Source of the DNA: Chloroflexota bacterium
GTDB lineage: Bacteria; Chloroflexota; Anaerolineae; B4-G1; SLSP01
Reading direction: 5' to 3'
Assembly (NCBI GenBank): GCA_022707665.1
Contig: JAKJAE010000010.1
Location: forward strand, 1 to 21,096
Length of the DNA: 21,096 bases
Each line of letters starts with the position of its first letter. Within the stretch, counting starts at the first letter, position 1. The notes beneath the pieces were generated by a model, which was not told where the DNA came from, searched no databases, and saw nothing but the letters and a program-made list of their open reading frames with translations. Below, piece by piece: positions 1 through 6,474 of this stretch. The position numbers and the translations under genes are program-made.

Positions 1-1
1 C

Positions 2-1516
2 AACACCGTCTTTGCCGGGCCGACTACGGGTGGCCCAGCCGCGCCGCACTTTCGCACCTTGGGGGTGGACGACCTCCCAGGATCAATCCCGCTCACCAAG
101 CTAGCCAATGTGACCGCGTCCCGGCTTCTGGGGCGTGGGTCGGCTGCGGGCGATGGCTCGCCGGTCGAGATCACGATCGGCTCGGGACTGTCGCTCAGTG
201 GGACGACCCTGAGTGCTCCAGGTGGGACGGGCACGGTGACGAGTGTGGGGCTGTCGGTGCCCTCGTTCCTGTCGGTGTCAGGATCGCCGGTGACCTCGTC
301 GGGGACGCTGGCGGTGACACTGGCGAGCCAAACCGCCAAGACCTTCCTCGCTGGCCCGTACTCAGGGAGTGCCGCCGCGCCGACGTTTCGCGCTCTGGAC
401 CTGGGCGACCTGCCGTACCTGAGCGACAACCGCCTGCTGGGGCGCGCCGATACTGGCGGCTCGGGGCCGGTCCAAGAGATTGAGGTAGACGCAGGACTGG
501 CGTTTTACGCCGGGAAATTGATCTGCACCGTCATCGGGACGGTAACTGATGTTGCGGTGTCTGCGCCTGCACTGATGCAGGTGTCAGGCTCGCCAGTGAC
601 GGTGAGCGGCACGATCGACCTCGACTGGAACCTCTCGACCGCTCGACTGGTAGGACGCACCACGGCAGGGAGCGGAGACGCTGAGGAGATCACTGTAGGT
701 ACTGGCCTGTCCCTCTCCGCTGGTTCGCTCACCTGCACCGTCACTGGCACCGTCACCAGTGTGGCAGCGTCTGCGCCTGCACTGATGCAGGTGTCAGGAT
801 CTCCGGTCACCACCTCAGGCACCATCAACCTCGACTGGAATCTCTCAACCTCTCGACTGGTGGGACGCACCACGGCGGGGAGTGGAGACGCGGAGGAGAT
901 CTCAGTAGCGTCTCCTCTCACACTCTCCTCGGGATCGCTGGGCCTGGGCACTGTCACCGAGGCCAAGGGCGGCACGAATCAGACGACATACACGACCGGC
1001 GATCTCCTCTACGCTTCGGCCAGCAACACGCTCGCCAAGCGAGCTATTGGCACCACGGGGCAGGTGCTTTCCGTGTCGTCGGGAGTCCCGACATGGAGCG
1101 ACCCCTACGCGGCTACGAATGGCACTAGCTACCTGTCCTCGATCTACTCGATCACCGCTACGGATGCGTGGCAGGATACGGGGCTGTCGATCTCACTTCC
1201 CGCAGCTGGCACGTATCTCCTGCACGCCAACGTCCGAGGGTCCGCGTCAGTGTCAGGCGGTAACGGGCAGATCAACTGTCGCCTGTACAACACGACGGCG
1301 GCGGCAGTGATCACGGACAGCGAGAGGATGTGCATCACCATCGGTTCCAGCGCCGCGCAAGGGACGGCAGCGATCACGCTGGTCTACACGGCGGCGGGTG
1401 CGGAAACGATCCGCCTGGAGGGGTTGCGTAGTGGGTCTGCCTCGTCGTGGACGACCAGTCAGATCGTCACAACCTCAACCGGCAAAACTAGTCTCGGCTA
1501 TATCCGTCTTTACTGA
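2..1516 (+). CDS. Tail fibre / receptor-binding protein, 5' end outside window
   Basis: The frame is open from the left edge; the first TTG at 59 is internal, because the residues before it (FAGPTTGGPAAPHFRTL) match a later repeat (FLAGPYSGSAAAPTFRAL). 504 residues are visible. The protein is built of Ser/Thr/Gly-rich repeats typical of tailed-phage fibres: GTVTSV..S.P....VSGSPVT.SGT units, LLGR/LVGR..AGSG segments and F.AGP....AAAP.FR.L..DLP segments. One 70-residue unit is tandemly duplicated (DNA offset 210 bp, near 539-748 and 749-958). The last ~135 residues (from about 1108) are non-repetitive, beta-rich and end TSLGYIRLY, resembling the C-terminal sandwich domains that bind host receptors. 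It lies just before the lysis-like block, as fibre genes often do. The fibre call is firm; receptor binding is inferred. Confidence 0.85.
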   Translation, partial: NTVFAGPTTGGPAAPHFRTLGVDDLPGSIPLTKLANVTASRLLGRGSAAGDGSPVEITIGSGLSLSGTTLSAPGGTGTVTSVGLSVPSFLSVSGSPVTSSGTLAVTLASQTAKTFLAGPYSGSAAAPTFRALDLGDLPYLSDNRLLGRADTGGSGPVQEIEVDAGLAFYAGKLICTVIGTVTDVAVSAPALMQVSGSPVTVSGTIDLDWNLSTARLVGRTTAGSGDAEEITVGTGLSLSAGSLTCTVTGTVTSVAASAPALMQVSGSPVTTSGTINLDWNLSTSRLVGRTTAGSGDAEEISVASPLTLSSGSLGLGTVTEAKGGTNQTTYTTGDLLYASASNTLAKRAIGTTGQVLSVSSGVPTWSDPYAATNGTSYLSSIYSITATDAWQDTGLSISLPAAGTYLLHANVRGSASVSGGNGQINCRLYNTTAAAVITDSERMCITIGSSAAQGTAAITLVYTAAGAETIRLEGLRSGSASSWTTSQIVTTSTGKTSLGYIRLY

Positions 1517-1562
1517 TCTCGATTGTGCGCATGCTCTGCTACAATGCAGAGGGGAGGTGTCC

Positions 1563-1778
1563 ATGAACGAGAAACTGACCAAGATCCTGAAGGGTGCAGG
1601 AATCGCCGGTGTCGGCGCGGGCCTCGCCTACCTCGGTGCGTACCTGGGCGAGATCGACCTGGGGGCGTGGGGACCGGCTCTAGCTGCGGTGCTGGCGGTC
1701 CTCGCCAACGCCCTGCGACAGGCGATCCCGGCGAGCGATGACCCGCCCTCCACCGATCCCAACGATTACGGAGTCTGA
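1563..1778 (+). CDS. Small membrane protein, holin-like
   Basis: A 71-residue protein starting at the ATG preceded by GGGGAGGTGTCC (good Shine-Dalgarno). It has a short charged N-terminus (MNEKLTK), a Gly/Ala/Leu hydrophobic segment (about residues 9-27), a short acidic turn (GEIDLG) and a second hydrophobic segment (about 34-53). The C-tail is hydrophilic and Pro/Asp-rich. Two short membrane segments in a ~70-residue protein directly after the tail fibre and before a peptidase-like gene fit a class II holin, which would form the membrane lesion for lysis. No signature motif proves this; it could be another small inner-membrane phage protein. The open frame runs further upstream inside the fibre gene, but nothing supports an earlier start. 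Confidence 0.6.
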   Translation: MNEKLTKILKGAGIAGVGAGLAYLGAYLGEIDLGAWGPALAAVLAVLANALRQAIPASDDPPSTDPNDYGV

Positions 1779-1781
1779 CCC

Positions 1782-1937
1782 GTGCCCAACCTCACGACCA
1801 AACATGAAATCGTGGTTCGTCCAGCGCCGGAAGCCCTGGCGCTGGGCGAGAAACTCGCCACCGGGCAGGCGGTCGGATTCGGGCTGGTTCTCGGCCTCCT
1901 GATCGCTGGCCTGATCTACTCCATGACGCGAAAGTGA
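1782..1937 (+). CDS. Small single-pass membrane protein
   Basis: A 51-residue GTG-initiated frame lying 3 bp after the holin-like gene and 7 bp before the next gene. The first ~30 residues are hydrophilic (MPNLTTKHEIVVRPAPEALA). They are followed by one strong hydrophobic helix (about residues 31-46, VGFGLVLGLLIAGLIY) and a basic tail SMTRK. It fits the tight spacing and codon use of the cassette. Function is unknown; a role in lysis (holin partner, antiholin, spanin part) is plausible from position only. Confidence 0.55.
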   Translation: MPNLTTKHEIVVRPAPEALALGEKLATGQAVGFGLVLGLLIAGLIYSMTRK

Positions 1938-1944
1938 GGCCACT

Positions 1945-2751
1945 GTGGACCAGCGCGCCGTGATTCTCCTGCTATGTCTCCTGGGTGGGTACTACTGGTA
2001 CACCACCCAGGAGAACACCGCACCGAAGCCGGATTGTCCAGATGGTAAATGTCCGGTTCCTGCACCGAAGAAGCCAGCACCCAAACCAGTCGAACCAGAC
2101 GAGCCAATCCCCGAGCCTCTGGCACCGCGATTACCCCGCAGACCGTGGGGGAAAGAGTCCACCGCGCCGGTCGGCGCGAAGGTGCTCGGACGGACCCACG
2201 ACGACGGCACGGAGATCCGGTGCGACCTGGACCCCGCGTCACACCAGAAGAATACCGGCGGCTCTGACGGGGCTGGTTTGTGCGTGTTCGCCTCGATGCG
2301 GCACTCGGGACTCTGGCAGGGAGAGCCGGTCTTCACCGATCTTTTCAACTGGATGCGCAAGCATCCGGGAGGGTCGTATCCGAGCAAAACGGATCAGATG
2401 ATCGATCGGTACTGCAAGGAAAAGGGCATCGCGAAGCCTCGCTACCTTCAGGTGGAGGGCGGGGATCTGGAGGTGCTGAAGCGTGCCTGTGCCTCGGGTC
2501 GCATGCCCGGCGTGACCTACTCGGTATCGCCCACGGGACGCTATGGCGGATCTCGGATCTCCCACATGGTGAGCCTCGTTCATGCCGACGATAAGCACTT
2601 CGTGATCCTCGACAATAACTACCCAGGCCGAGAGGGGAAGGAGGATATTTACGAGTGGTTGACTCCGCAGGAGTTCGCCCGCTCTTACGCTCCTGGCTGG
2701 GCCGTCATCCTCCTCGACCCGCCCGGTCCTCCCCCTCGCCCGTGGAATTGA
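1945..2751 (+). CDS. Membrane-anchored papain/C39-like cysteine peptidase candidate
   Basis: 268 residues from a GTG start. Residues 4-19 form an N-terminal hydrophobic anchor, followed by a Pro/Lys-rich linker (about 26-70) with a Cys pair at 31 and 36. The globular part (about 85-260) carries GGSDGAGLCVFASM with Cys113, then SHMVSLVHAD with His207, then HFVILDNNYPG with Asp223/Asn224. Cys-His-Asn/Asp in this order and spacing, with a helix after Cys and a beta strand around His, is the pattern of papain-like and C39-like peptidases. I see no amidase or lysozyme signature. Its place in the holin region suggests a membrane-tethered lytic enzyme or a protein that processes envelope or virion components. 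The peptidase fold is inferred from motif pattern; the substrate is unknown. Confidence 0.55.
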   Translation: MDQRAVILLLCLLGGYYWYTTQENTAPKPDCPDGKCPVPAPKKPAPKPVEPDEPIPEPLAPRLPRRPWGKESTAPVGAKVLGRTHDDGTEIRCDLDPASHQKNTGGSDGAGLCVFASMRHSGLWQGEPVFTDLFNWMRKHPGGSYPSKTDQMIDRYCKEKGIAKPRYLQVEGGDLEVLKRACASGRMPGVTYSVSPTGRYGGSRISHMVSLVHADDKHFVILDNNYPGREGKEDIYEWLTPQEFARSYAPGWAVILLDPPGPPPRPWN

Positions 2752-2764
2752 GGAGATTGCTACT

Positions 2765-3640
2765 ATGCGTATCCTGATTGGTATGGCGGTCTTGCTTCTG
2801 GCGTGTGCCGTGGTCGCGGCACAGTGCCAGAGCGGGCTTTGTCAGTCGATCACCTACCCCGTGATCACCTACCCGTACTACTCGCCTCCGGTGTATATCT
2901 CGCCCCCCGTGGTGCCGCCTCCGCAGCCTGCACCGGCCCCCGCCGAGGAGCCGAAGAAGGAGGAGGCGAAGCCCACCGAGGCCGCGCCTCCCGCCAAACT
3001 GAAAGCCCCCGAGGGGTGCAGCGATGGCTGCGTGATCGAGTACACGGACGAGGACGAGAGCGGTCCGCAGGTCATGAATTTCGGCGTCGATCTCGGACGC
3101 ATGCGATCCGTGAAAGCGCCGAAATACAAGATCAACGGAGTCGAGGTATCGCGCCAGGGTGCCATTGCCGCGATTGAGAGCAGCATTCCCGACGATGCGA
3201 AGCTGGTACGGCTCACGCTGATCGGGTCAGCCGAGGATCGAAAGCGGGTGATGGACGATCTTGACTCGCATCCCGGCTTGAAAAACCTCAAGCCGAATCT
3301 GCTCGTCCAGGCATACGACCCGACCGATACGCGGGTATCGAAGAGGGGATTTGTCGTCGATGGAAAGCCGAGTATCTACATCATGGACCCCTCGGGGAAG
3401 GTGCTGGCCCGCAACACGGACGGCGAGTACTACGGGGCGGATAATCTCGCCTACTCGATTGGCGAGGTGATCGGCAAACCGTACAGCCCGGACGCCGATA
3501 AACCTCTACCCAAGAAGCCGGAACCGCAGCCGCTGGCACTACCCAAGAGCCTCAACGACGTGCCTCAGTGGGCCTGGATTGCAGGCGCTGTAGCGGTGTT
3601 TTTCTACCTCCAAAATCGCAATAAGGGAGCCCAGTCATGA
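2765..3640 (+). CDS. Exported Pro-rich protein with thioredoxin-like domain and C-terminal membrane helix
   Basis: 291 residues, ATG preceded by GAGGAG. A signal peptide (about 1-19, MRILIGMAVLLLACAVVAAQ) precedes a Tyr/Pro-rich segment and a Pro/Glu/Lys linker (about 40-82). Residues about 145-240 look like a thioredoxin-type alpha/beta fold: RLTLIGSAEDRKRVMDDL, then LLVQAYDPTD, then KPSIYIMDPSGKVLARN and YYGADNLAYSIGEVIG. The cis-Pro-like Pro202 precedes a strand, but there is no CXXC at the usual site, so a redox role is unlikely. A final hydrophobic helix (about 268-283) with a basic tail would anchor the C-terminus in the inner membrane. It overlaps the next gene by 4 bp. The fold is an impression from residue pattern; function is unknown. 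Confidence 0.6.
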   Translation: MRILIGMAVLLLACAVVAAQCQSGLCQSITYPVITYPYYSPPVYISPPVVPPPQPAPAPAEEPKKEEAKPTEAAPPAKLKAPEGCSDGCVIEYTDEDESGPQVMNFGVDLGRMRSVKAPKYKINGVEVSRQGAIAAIESSIPDDAKLVRLTLIGSAEDRKRVMDDLDSHPGLKNLKPNLLVQAYDPTDTRVSKRGFVVDGKPSIYIMDPSGKVLARNTDGEYYGADNLAYSIGEVIGKPYSPDADKPLPKKPEPQPLALPKSLNDVPQWAWIAGAVAVFFYLQNRNKGAQS

Positions 3641-3966
3641 ACGAGCAACTGCTTCTTGCCGCCGTGGGTCTGGGCGGTATCCTTCTGCGGCACTTCTTCC
3701 CCGCGTTGGGGAAGTACATCCCCGGCGGATCTCCTGCACCTGCTCCCCAGCCGGTGACGCCCTCGCCGTGGGTGCCTGCGCCTCCGGTGCCCGTAGAGCC
3801 GACCGTACCCGTGAAGCCCCTCACGGACGCCCTGGAGTGGGCGGCGCGTGCGCGTGCGAATCTTGTCACTGTCTCGACTGCCGACCGTGTGGCGATTGGC
3901 TCGCTGTGCGAGATCCTCCACGGCCTGACCCCTGCTCCTGCTCCTGTTCCCAACGTGAAAGGATGA
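3637..3966 (+). CDS. Small N-terminally anchored Pro-rich protein
   Basis: 109 residues whose ATG overlaps the previous stop (ATGA), so translation is probably coupled. The N-terminal hydrophobic helix (about 5-18, LLLAAVGLGGILLRHF) is followed by a Pro-rich stretch (about 30-62, PAPAPQPVTPSPW) and a C-terminal amphipathic part containing LEWAARARANLVTVSTADRV. The Pro-rich region should stand extended in the periplasm. Such a design could span part of the envelope, as spanin subunits do, but there is no lipobox and no family recognised. Confidence 0.55.
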   Translation: MNEQLLLAAVGLGGILLRHFFPALGKYIPGGSPAPAPQPVTPSPWVPAPPVPVEPTVPVKPLTDALEWAARARANLVTVSTADRVAIGSLCEILHGLTPAPAPVPNVKG

Positions 3967-4415
3967 CCATGAAAACTTTTGCTGCTTTTGCGATCTTGAC
4001 TGCCGTTTTCTGTTTTGCTGCTGCGTTTGTCGGCCCAACGCATGCAACTAAGGAGACGTGCTGCTTCTCGACGGTAGAGCGTGGCGGCGACAACGTTCGT
4101 GTCAAGCGTATTACCGCCGAAGAGATCCGCGTCTCTTCAGGTGACGGGAAATCGTCTCTACTGATCAGGTCGGCGGAAAGTGGCGTGGGCATGTGGCTCA
4201 CCCGTGGCGAAGAGACCCTCTGCATGGTGGCTGACGATAGCCACACTGCGGGCGGGCCTTATGTCGGAGTGATCTCGGCGAAAGATCCGGTGCGCGGCTG
4301 CAAATTCGCCATGTGTATCGGTCGGGATGGAAAAGCCTACCTCCAAGTGGTTGGCAGTAGCGGTGACCCCGTGATACTGATGCCGGACGAAATTCTAAAG
4401 GCTATTGGCAAGTGA
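3963..4415 (+). CDS. Exported small beta-rich protein
   Basis: 150 residues, ATG overlapping the previous stop by 4 bp; a second Met two codons later is also possible. A clear signal peptide (MTMKTFAAFAILTAVFCFAAAFVG, cleavage probably after THA) leads to a mature part rich in short strands: VKRITAEEIRVSSGDGKSS, LLIRSAESGVGMWLTRG, YVGVISAKDP, AYLQVVGSSGDPVILMP. The alternating strand/turn pattern resembles beta-helix or fibre-like modules. Four or five Cys residues could form disulfides after export. The 5' codons are AT-richer (aaaacttttgctgctttt) than the neighbours, as is common for signal peptides. Function unknown. Confidence 0.6.
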   Translation: MTMKTFAAFAILTAVFCFAAAFVGPTHATKETCCFSTVERGGDNVRVKRITAEEIRVSSGDGKSSLLIRSAESGVGMWLTRGEETLCMVADDSHTAGGPYVGVISAKDPVRGCKFAMCIGRDGKAYLQVVGSSGDPVILMPDEILKAIGK

Positions 4416-4425
4416 GGTGATCCCG

Positions 4426-4569
4426 ATGGCCAAGCTCTGCACGATCCTCGTCCTCTGTCTGCTCCTCGGGGCGATCGCGGTCCTCCTGATCCCCGACGTG
4501 GAGCCGTGCGGCGTGCCCTCCTGTCACTGTGGGTGTCAGCAGAAGTTGCCCTGCCGTTGTGCCGAGTGA
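4426..4569 (+). CDS. Cys-rich small exported or membrane peptide
   Basis: 47 residues, ATG preceded by GAGGTGATCCCG. Residues 1-22 form a hydrophobic signal or anchor (AKLCTILVLCLLLGAIAVLL). The remaining 25 residues contain six Cys in a dense pattern C-x4-C-x-C-x-C-x6-C-x-C. A short Cys knot or a metal-binding peptide outside the membrane is a reasonable reading. It is too short for family recognition. The gene sits 10 bp after the previous one in the same exported-protein block. Confidence 0.5.
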   Translation: MAKLCTILVLCLLLGAIAVLLIPDVEPCGVPSCHCGCQQKLPCRCAE

Positions 4570-4601
4570 GATCACCAGCGATGGTGAATAGGAGATCCCC
4601 A

Positions 4602-4703
4602 ATGGCTCTAGTACTCAAGAGAGGGGGTGATCCGATCTCTACCCGAAAGGGTAGTCTCGCCACACTCACGGCGACCGTGTCAACCAGGGAGAGCCTACCG
4701 TGA
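4602..4703 (+). CDS. Possible 33-residue leader or small protein
   Basis: A frame with AGGAG spaced 7 bp before ATG; its TGA overlaps the GTG start of the next gene (ccGTGA), a typical coupling arrangement. The peptide is basic and Ser/Thr-rich with no clear fold. The mRNA inside it holds a perfect 6-bp hairpin closed by a GAAA tetraloop (4639-4654), CTACCC-GAAA-GGGTAG. It may be a translated leader controlling the following gene rather than a protein with its own job. Coding status is uncertain. Confidence 0.3.
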   Translation: MALVLKRGGDPISTRKGSLATLTATVSTRESLP

Positions 4704-5098
4704 CCTCGGCGAGAGCAGTGATAGCGACGATAGCCGGTCTACTCCTCCCGGCTGCTACGCTGCTCTCGCCTCCCCTCCTCTCCGCTCCCGCCCCACGTCC
4801 TCGACCTCCTCGACCTCTCACCCGTGCCGATCTCGCTGGCGTGTGGCTTACCACCTGGGGGCAGACCCGCGCGACTATCCACCTCGCCCGCGACGGCTCG
4901 TACCAGTGCGACTGGTGCGGCTCCCTGTGGGTCGGCTCCTGGTCCTGCACGGACACCCACCTCCTGATCTCCGAGCGGCCAGCGACCGACACTGAGCCGA
5001 GAGAGTCCGCCGTACTCCGCTGGGAGCGACAGGCAGACGGGAGCTACCTCTGCGAGGGGGTGACGCTGAGGCTGATCGAGCGGGTGCGGCGCGACTGA
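4700..5098 (+). CDS. Exported small lipocalin-like beta protein
   Basis: 132 residues, GTG start. An N-terminal hydrophobic segment (about 5-28) with Ala/Leu/Pro looks like a signal peptide, followed by an Arg/Pro linker. The rest (about 40-130) reads as an antiparallel beta barrel: LAGVWLTTWGQTRATIHLARDGSYQCDWCG, LWVGSWSCTDTHLLISER, LRWERQADGSYLCEGVTLRL. The opening 'L.GVW...W' and repeated 'DGSY.C' are reminiscent of small lipocalin-like exported domains; the four Cys could form two disulfides. It is the last gene before a new promoter and ends the exported-protein block. Function unknown. Confidence 0.6.
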   Translation: MTSARAVIATIAGLLLPAATLLSPPLLSAPAPRPRPPRPLTRADLAGVWLTTWGQTRATIHLARDGSYQCDWCGSLWVGSWSCTDTHLLISERPATDTEPRESAVLRWERQADGSYLCEGVTLRLIERVRRD

Positions 5099-5140
5099 TC
5101 GTGTTACGAATATGATTTGGAATAATACCCCGATCTACTG

Positions 5141-5169
5141 TTGACACCGGCCTGGGTCGGACCTATATT
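5141..5169 (+). promoter_or_regulatory. Strong sigma-70 type promoter
   Basis: TTGACA (5141-5146), a 17-bp spacer, then TATATT (5164-5169): a consensus -35 and a 5/6 -10 at ideal spacing in an otherwise GC-rich genome. It lies in the only spacer between 4700-5098 and the next gene, and reads towards 5215. The untranslated leader would be about 40 nt. An ACGCAA hexamer like the half-sites of the switch region lies in that leader at 5193-5198. Confidence 0.8.
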
Positions 5170-5214
5170 GATAGGTGTCGAAACTGAAACGCACGCAAAC
5201 AAGGAGTAAAGAAG

Positions 5215-5409
5215 ATGAAGACGGCGTTGATTCAGGAATACTGCGGGACGCGACCAAACGTGGCTACGTTTGAAACGGTCGAAGATGCGTTGAAGGCTCT
5301 CCAGAGCCTTGCATGGCGACCGACCTTTGCCCGCGTCTACACGGGCGAAGGGCGAAAGGGATACAAGGATATCCCGATCGAGTCCTTCCGGCGCAGAGTC
5401 GGAATCTAA
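5215..5409 (+). CDS. Small hypothetical protein (moron-like unit, gene 1)
   Basis: 64 residues, ATG preceded by AAGGAG. First gene after the strong promoter. Residue pattern suggests beta-alpha-beta: TALIQEYCGTRP, VATFETVEDALKALQSLAW, then FARVYTGEGRKGYKDIPIESFRR. No family recognised. As the promoter-proximal gene of an isolated unit next to the integrase it is a candidate lysogen-expressed protein, but that is inference from position. Confidence 0.6.
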   Translation: MKTALIQEYCGTRPNVATFETVEDALKALQSLAWRPTFARVYTGEGRKGYKDIPIESFRRRVGI

Positions 5410-5424
5410 CCTACTTCATCCCCC

Positions 5425-5448
5425 GCCCCCTGGCACTCACCAGGGGGC
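5425..5448 (+). promoter_or_regulatory. Intercistronic G/C hairpin, copy 1
   Basis: GCCCCCTGG - CACTCA - CCAGGGGGC: 9-bp perfect stem, 6-nt loop. There is no U run, so it is not a classic terminator. It is followed by TCTGAGGAGACGACGAAG and an ATGAGCG start. A close copy of this whole arrangement occurs at 5989-6013. It could be an mRNA stabiliser, processing site or partial attenuator. Confidence 0.6.
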
Positions 5449-5468
5449 ATTCTGAGGAGACGACGAAG

Positions 5469-5762
5469 ATGAGCGATAACATTACGACGAAGGTGGTAGA
5501 GGTGGTTGTCCGGCATCGCTCGTCGGTGCCGGGGGCTCGCTGGTGCGAGCCGAAAGGCTGGGCCCCGACGAACCTGATCGAAGGGGCCGAGTATGTGGCG
5601 GACACCGGCTCCTGGTGGGATCCCAGTGAGGAAGCTGCTGGCATCCTCGTCTGGACTGCCCCAGACGCCGTCGAGGGAGACGTTGCGACGGTCTCCCTCG
5701 ACGACCTCCGAGTCGCCTCCTGCGGTGACTGCCGAGTTATCGGCAGGGTGGAGGTGGCCTAA
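5469..5762 (+). CDS. Small hypothetical protein (moron-like unit, gene 2)
   Basis: 97 residues; start at the ATG following the hairpin and GAGGAG. The open frame extends upstream into gene 1, but the hairpin and ribosome binding site place the start here. The protein is acidic with Trp-rich central part (GARWCEPKGWAPTNLIEGAEYV, GSWWDPSEEAAGILVW) and looks beta-rich at the C-terminus (VASCGDCRVIGRVEV), including a C-x2-C pair. No family recognised. The stop overlaps the next start (TAATG), so it is coupled to the RHH gene. Confidence 0.6.
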   Translation: MSDNITTKVVEVVVRHRSSVPGARWCEPKGWAPTNLIEGAEYVADTGSWWDPSEEAAGILVWTAPDAVEGDVATVSLDDLRVASCGDCRVIGRVEVA

Positions 5763-5980
5763 TGCCCCAGAGAGTCCCCTCCGGCAGTCGCGGCGTGTAC
5801 GTCGCGCTGCCGGAAGACCTGCTAGACGCCCTGCGTGCCCTCGCAGGGCAGAACAAGCGGCCATTCCGGGCCGAGGTCATCCACGCACTGGAGAGGCACC
5901 TTGCGGAGCCTCCCACAGTGACGGTGACCGTCGAAGTAGACGCGCCGCCCCTAGCCGGGCGGCGGAAGAGACGCCGATGA
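5762..5980 (+). CDS. Ribbon-helix-helix (Arc-like) DNA-binding protein
   Basis: 72 residues, start overlapping the previous stop by one base. The core SRGVYVALPEDLLDALRAL then QNKRPFRAEVIHALERHLA is the ribbon-helix-helix pattern: a short strand, helix A, a turn, then helix B with a conserved small/polar start. Phage RHH proteins (Arc, Mnt) bind operators as dimers or tetramers. After the fold comes a Val/Thr strand and a basic tail GRRKRRR that could add non-specific DNA contact. Its target is unknown; the 5141 promoter and the switch region at 8971-9075 are candidates. Confidence 0.75.
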   Translation: MPQRVPSGSRGVYVALPEDLLDALRALAGQNKRPFRAEVIHALERHLAEPPTVTVTVEVDAPPLAGRRKRRR

Positions 5981-5988
5981 AAATTCCC

Positions 5989-6013
5989 GCCCCCTGGTGC
6001 GTTATCAGGGGGC
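5989..6013 (+). promoter_or_regulatory. Intercistronic G/C hairpin, copy 2
   Basis: GCCCCCTG - 9-nt loop - CAGGGGGC, directly after the RHH gene. The stem sequence matches copy 1 at 5425-5448 and is again followed by TCTGAG, GAGGAG and an ATGAGCG start. The unit hairpin + ribosome binding site + start has evidently been duplicated. Confidence 0.6.
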
Positions 6014-6043
6014 AAGACAATCTGAGTGAGGAGATGACGCGAA

Positions 6044-6286
6044 ATGAGCGCAACAGTCCTGGGCAACGCCAAGACCTGCGACACGCCGGTCATGGAAAAA
6101 CGAGACGACAACGGGTGGCTGATCGTGGTGCAGGAGTGTGGATGCTCCCGCACCTATGGAGCCTACCAGGGCTTCGGGAGCCGAAACCTGCTCCACACCA
6201 CGGTGTGTGATGCCCGCACGCCTCATTGTGAGGGGTGCGGACGCCAGACACACCCGCACTGCGATTGCGTGTGCGGGCAGGAGTGA
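6044..6286 (+). CDS. Cys-rich putative zinc-binding protein
   Basis: 80 residues. The N-terminal half is mixed; the rest has Cys/His clusters: VQECGCSRTYG, then TTVCDARTPHCEGCGRQTHPHCDCVCGQE. C-x6-C-x2-C-x6-HC-x-C-x-C could hold one or two zinc ions. The ATG follows GAGGAGATGACGCGAA and hairpin copy 2. It is the last gene before the terminator at 6314. No family recognised. Confidence 0.55.
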   Translation: MSATVLGNAKTCDTPVMEKRDDNGWLIVVQECGCSRTYGAYQGFGSRNLLHTTVCDARTPHCEGCGRQTHPHCDCVCGQE

Positions 6287-6313
6287 TCGCCACGCACACG
6301 CCGCGACAACGCC

Positions 6314-6340
6314 AAGAGCCGGGATTGCTCCCGGCTCTTT
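6314..6340 (+). terminator. Intrinsic terminator
   Basis: AAGAGCCGGGA - TTGC - TCCCGGCTCTT followed by one more T then CCG: 11-bp perfect stem with a tetraloop. The U run is short (three Ts counting the stem). Placed 27 bp after the last gene of the 5215-6286 unit, it closes that transcription unit. Confidence 0.8.
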
Positions 6341-6389
6341 CCGTTCCCCGGCTGGTGAACGAGACGGTCAGCGATTCTCGATGACAATG

Positions 6390-6422
6390 GACGCCCGCAG
6401 GCCTTGCCAGCTTGCGGGCGTC
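6390..6422 (+). promoter_or_regulatory. Hairpin in integrase leader
   Basis: GACGCCCGCAGGC - 7-nt loop - GCTTGCGGGCGTC: 13-bp stem with a single G-U. It sits 52 bp before the integrase ATG at 6475. It may be a second terminator (followed by TGTGTTG) or a structure limiting integrase expression. A TTG start at 6412 would lie inside the stem, one reason not to use it. Confidence 0.6.
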
Positions 6423-6474
6423 TGTGTTGCGCGGCACAATGCCGGGCGTTGTTCCCTGGCAGAGAGGCCGCACA

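Noticed and set aside
505..975. Minus-strand frame inside the tail fibre
   Set aside because: It is the mirror of a repetitive GC-rich coding region; the plus strand has the known fibre repeats.
59..1516. Diversity-generating retroelement target in the tail fibre
   Set aside because: No reverse transcriptase or template repeat is seen in the window, and the repeats are ordinary fibre repeats.
4602..4703. Second CsrA-like protein (MALVLKRGG start)
   Set aside because: Only the first residues are vaguely similar; the peptide is 33 residues with none of the later CsrA strands.
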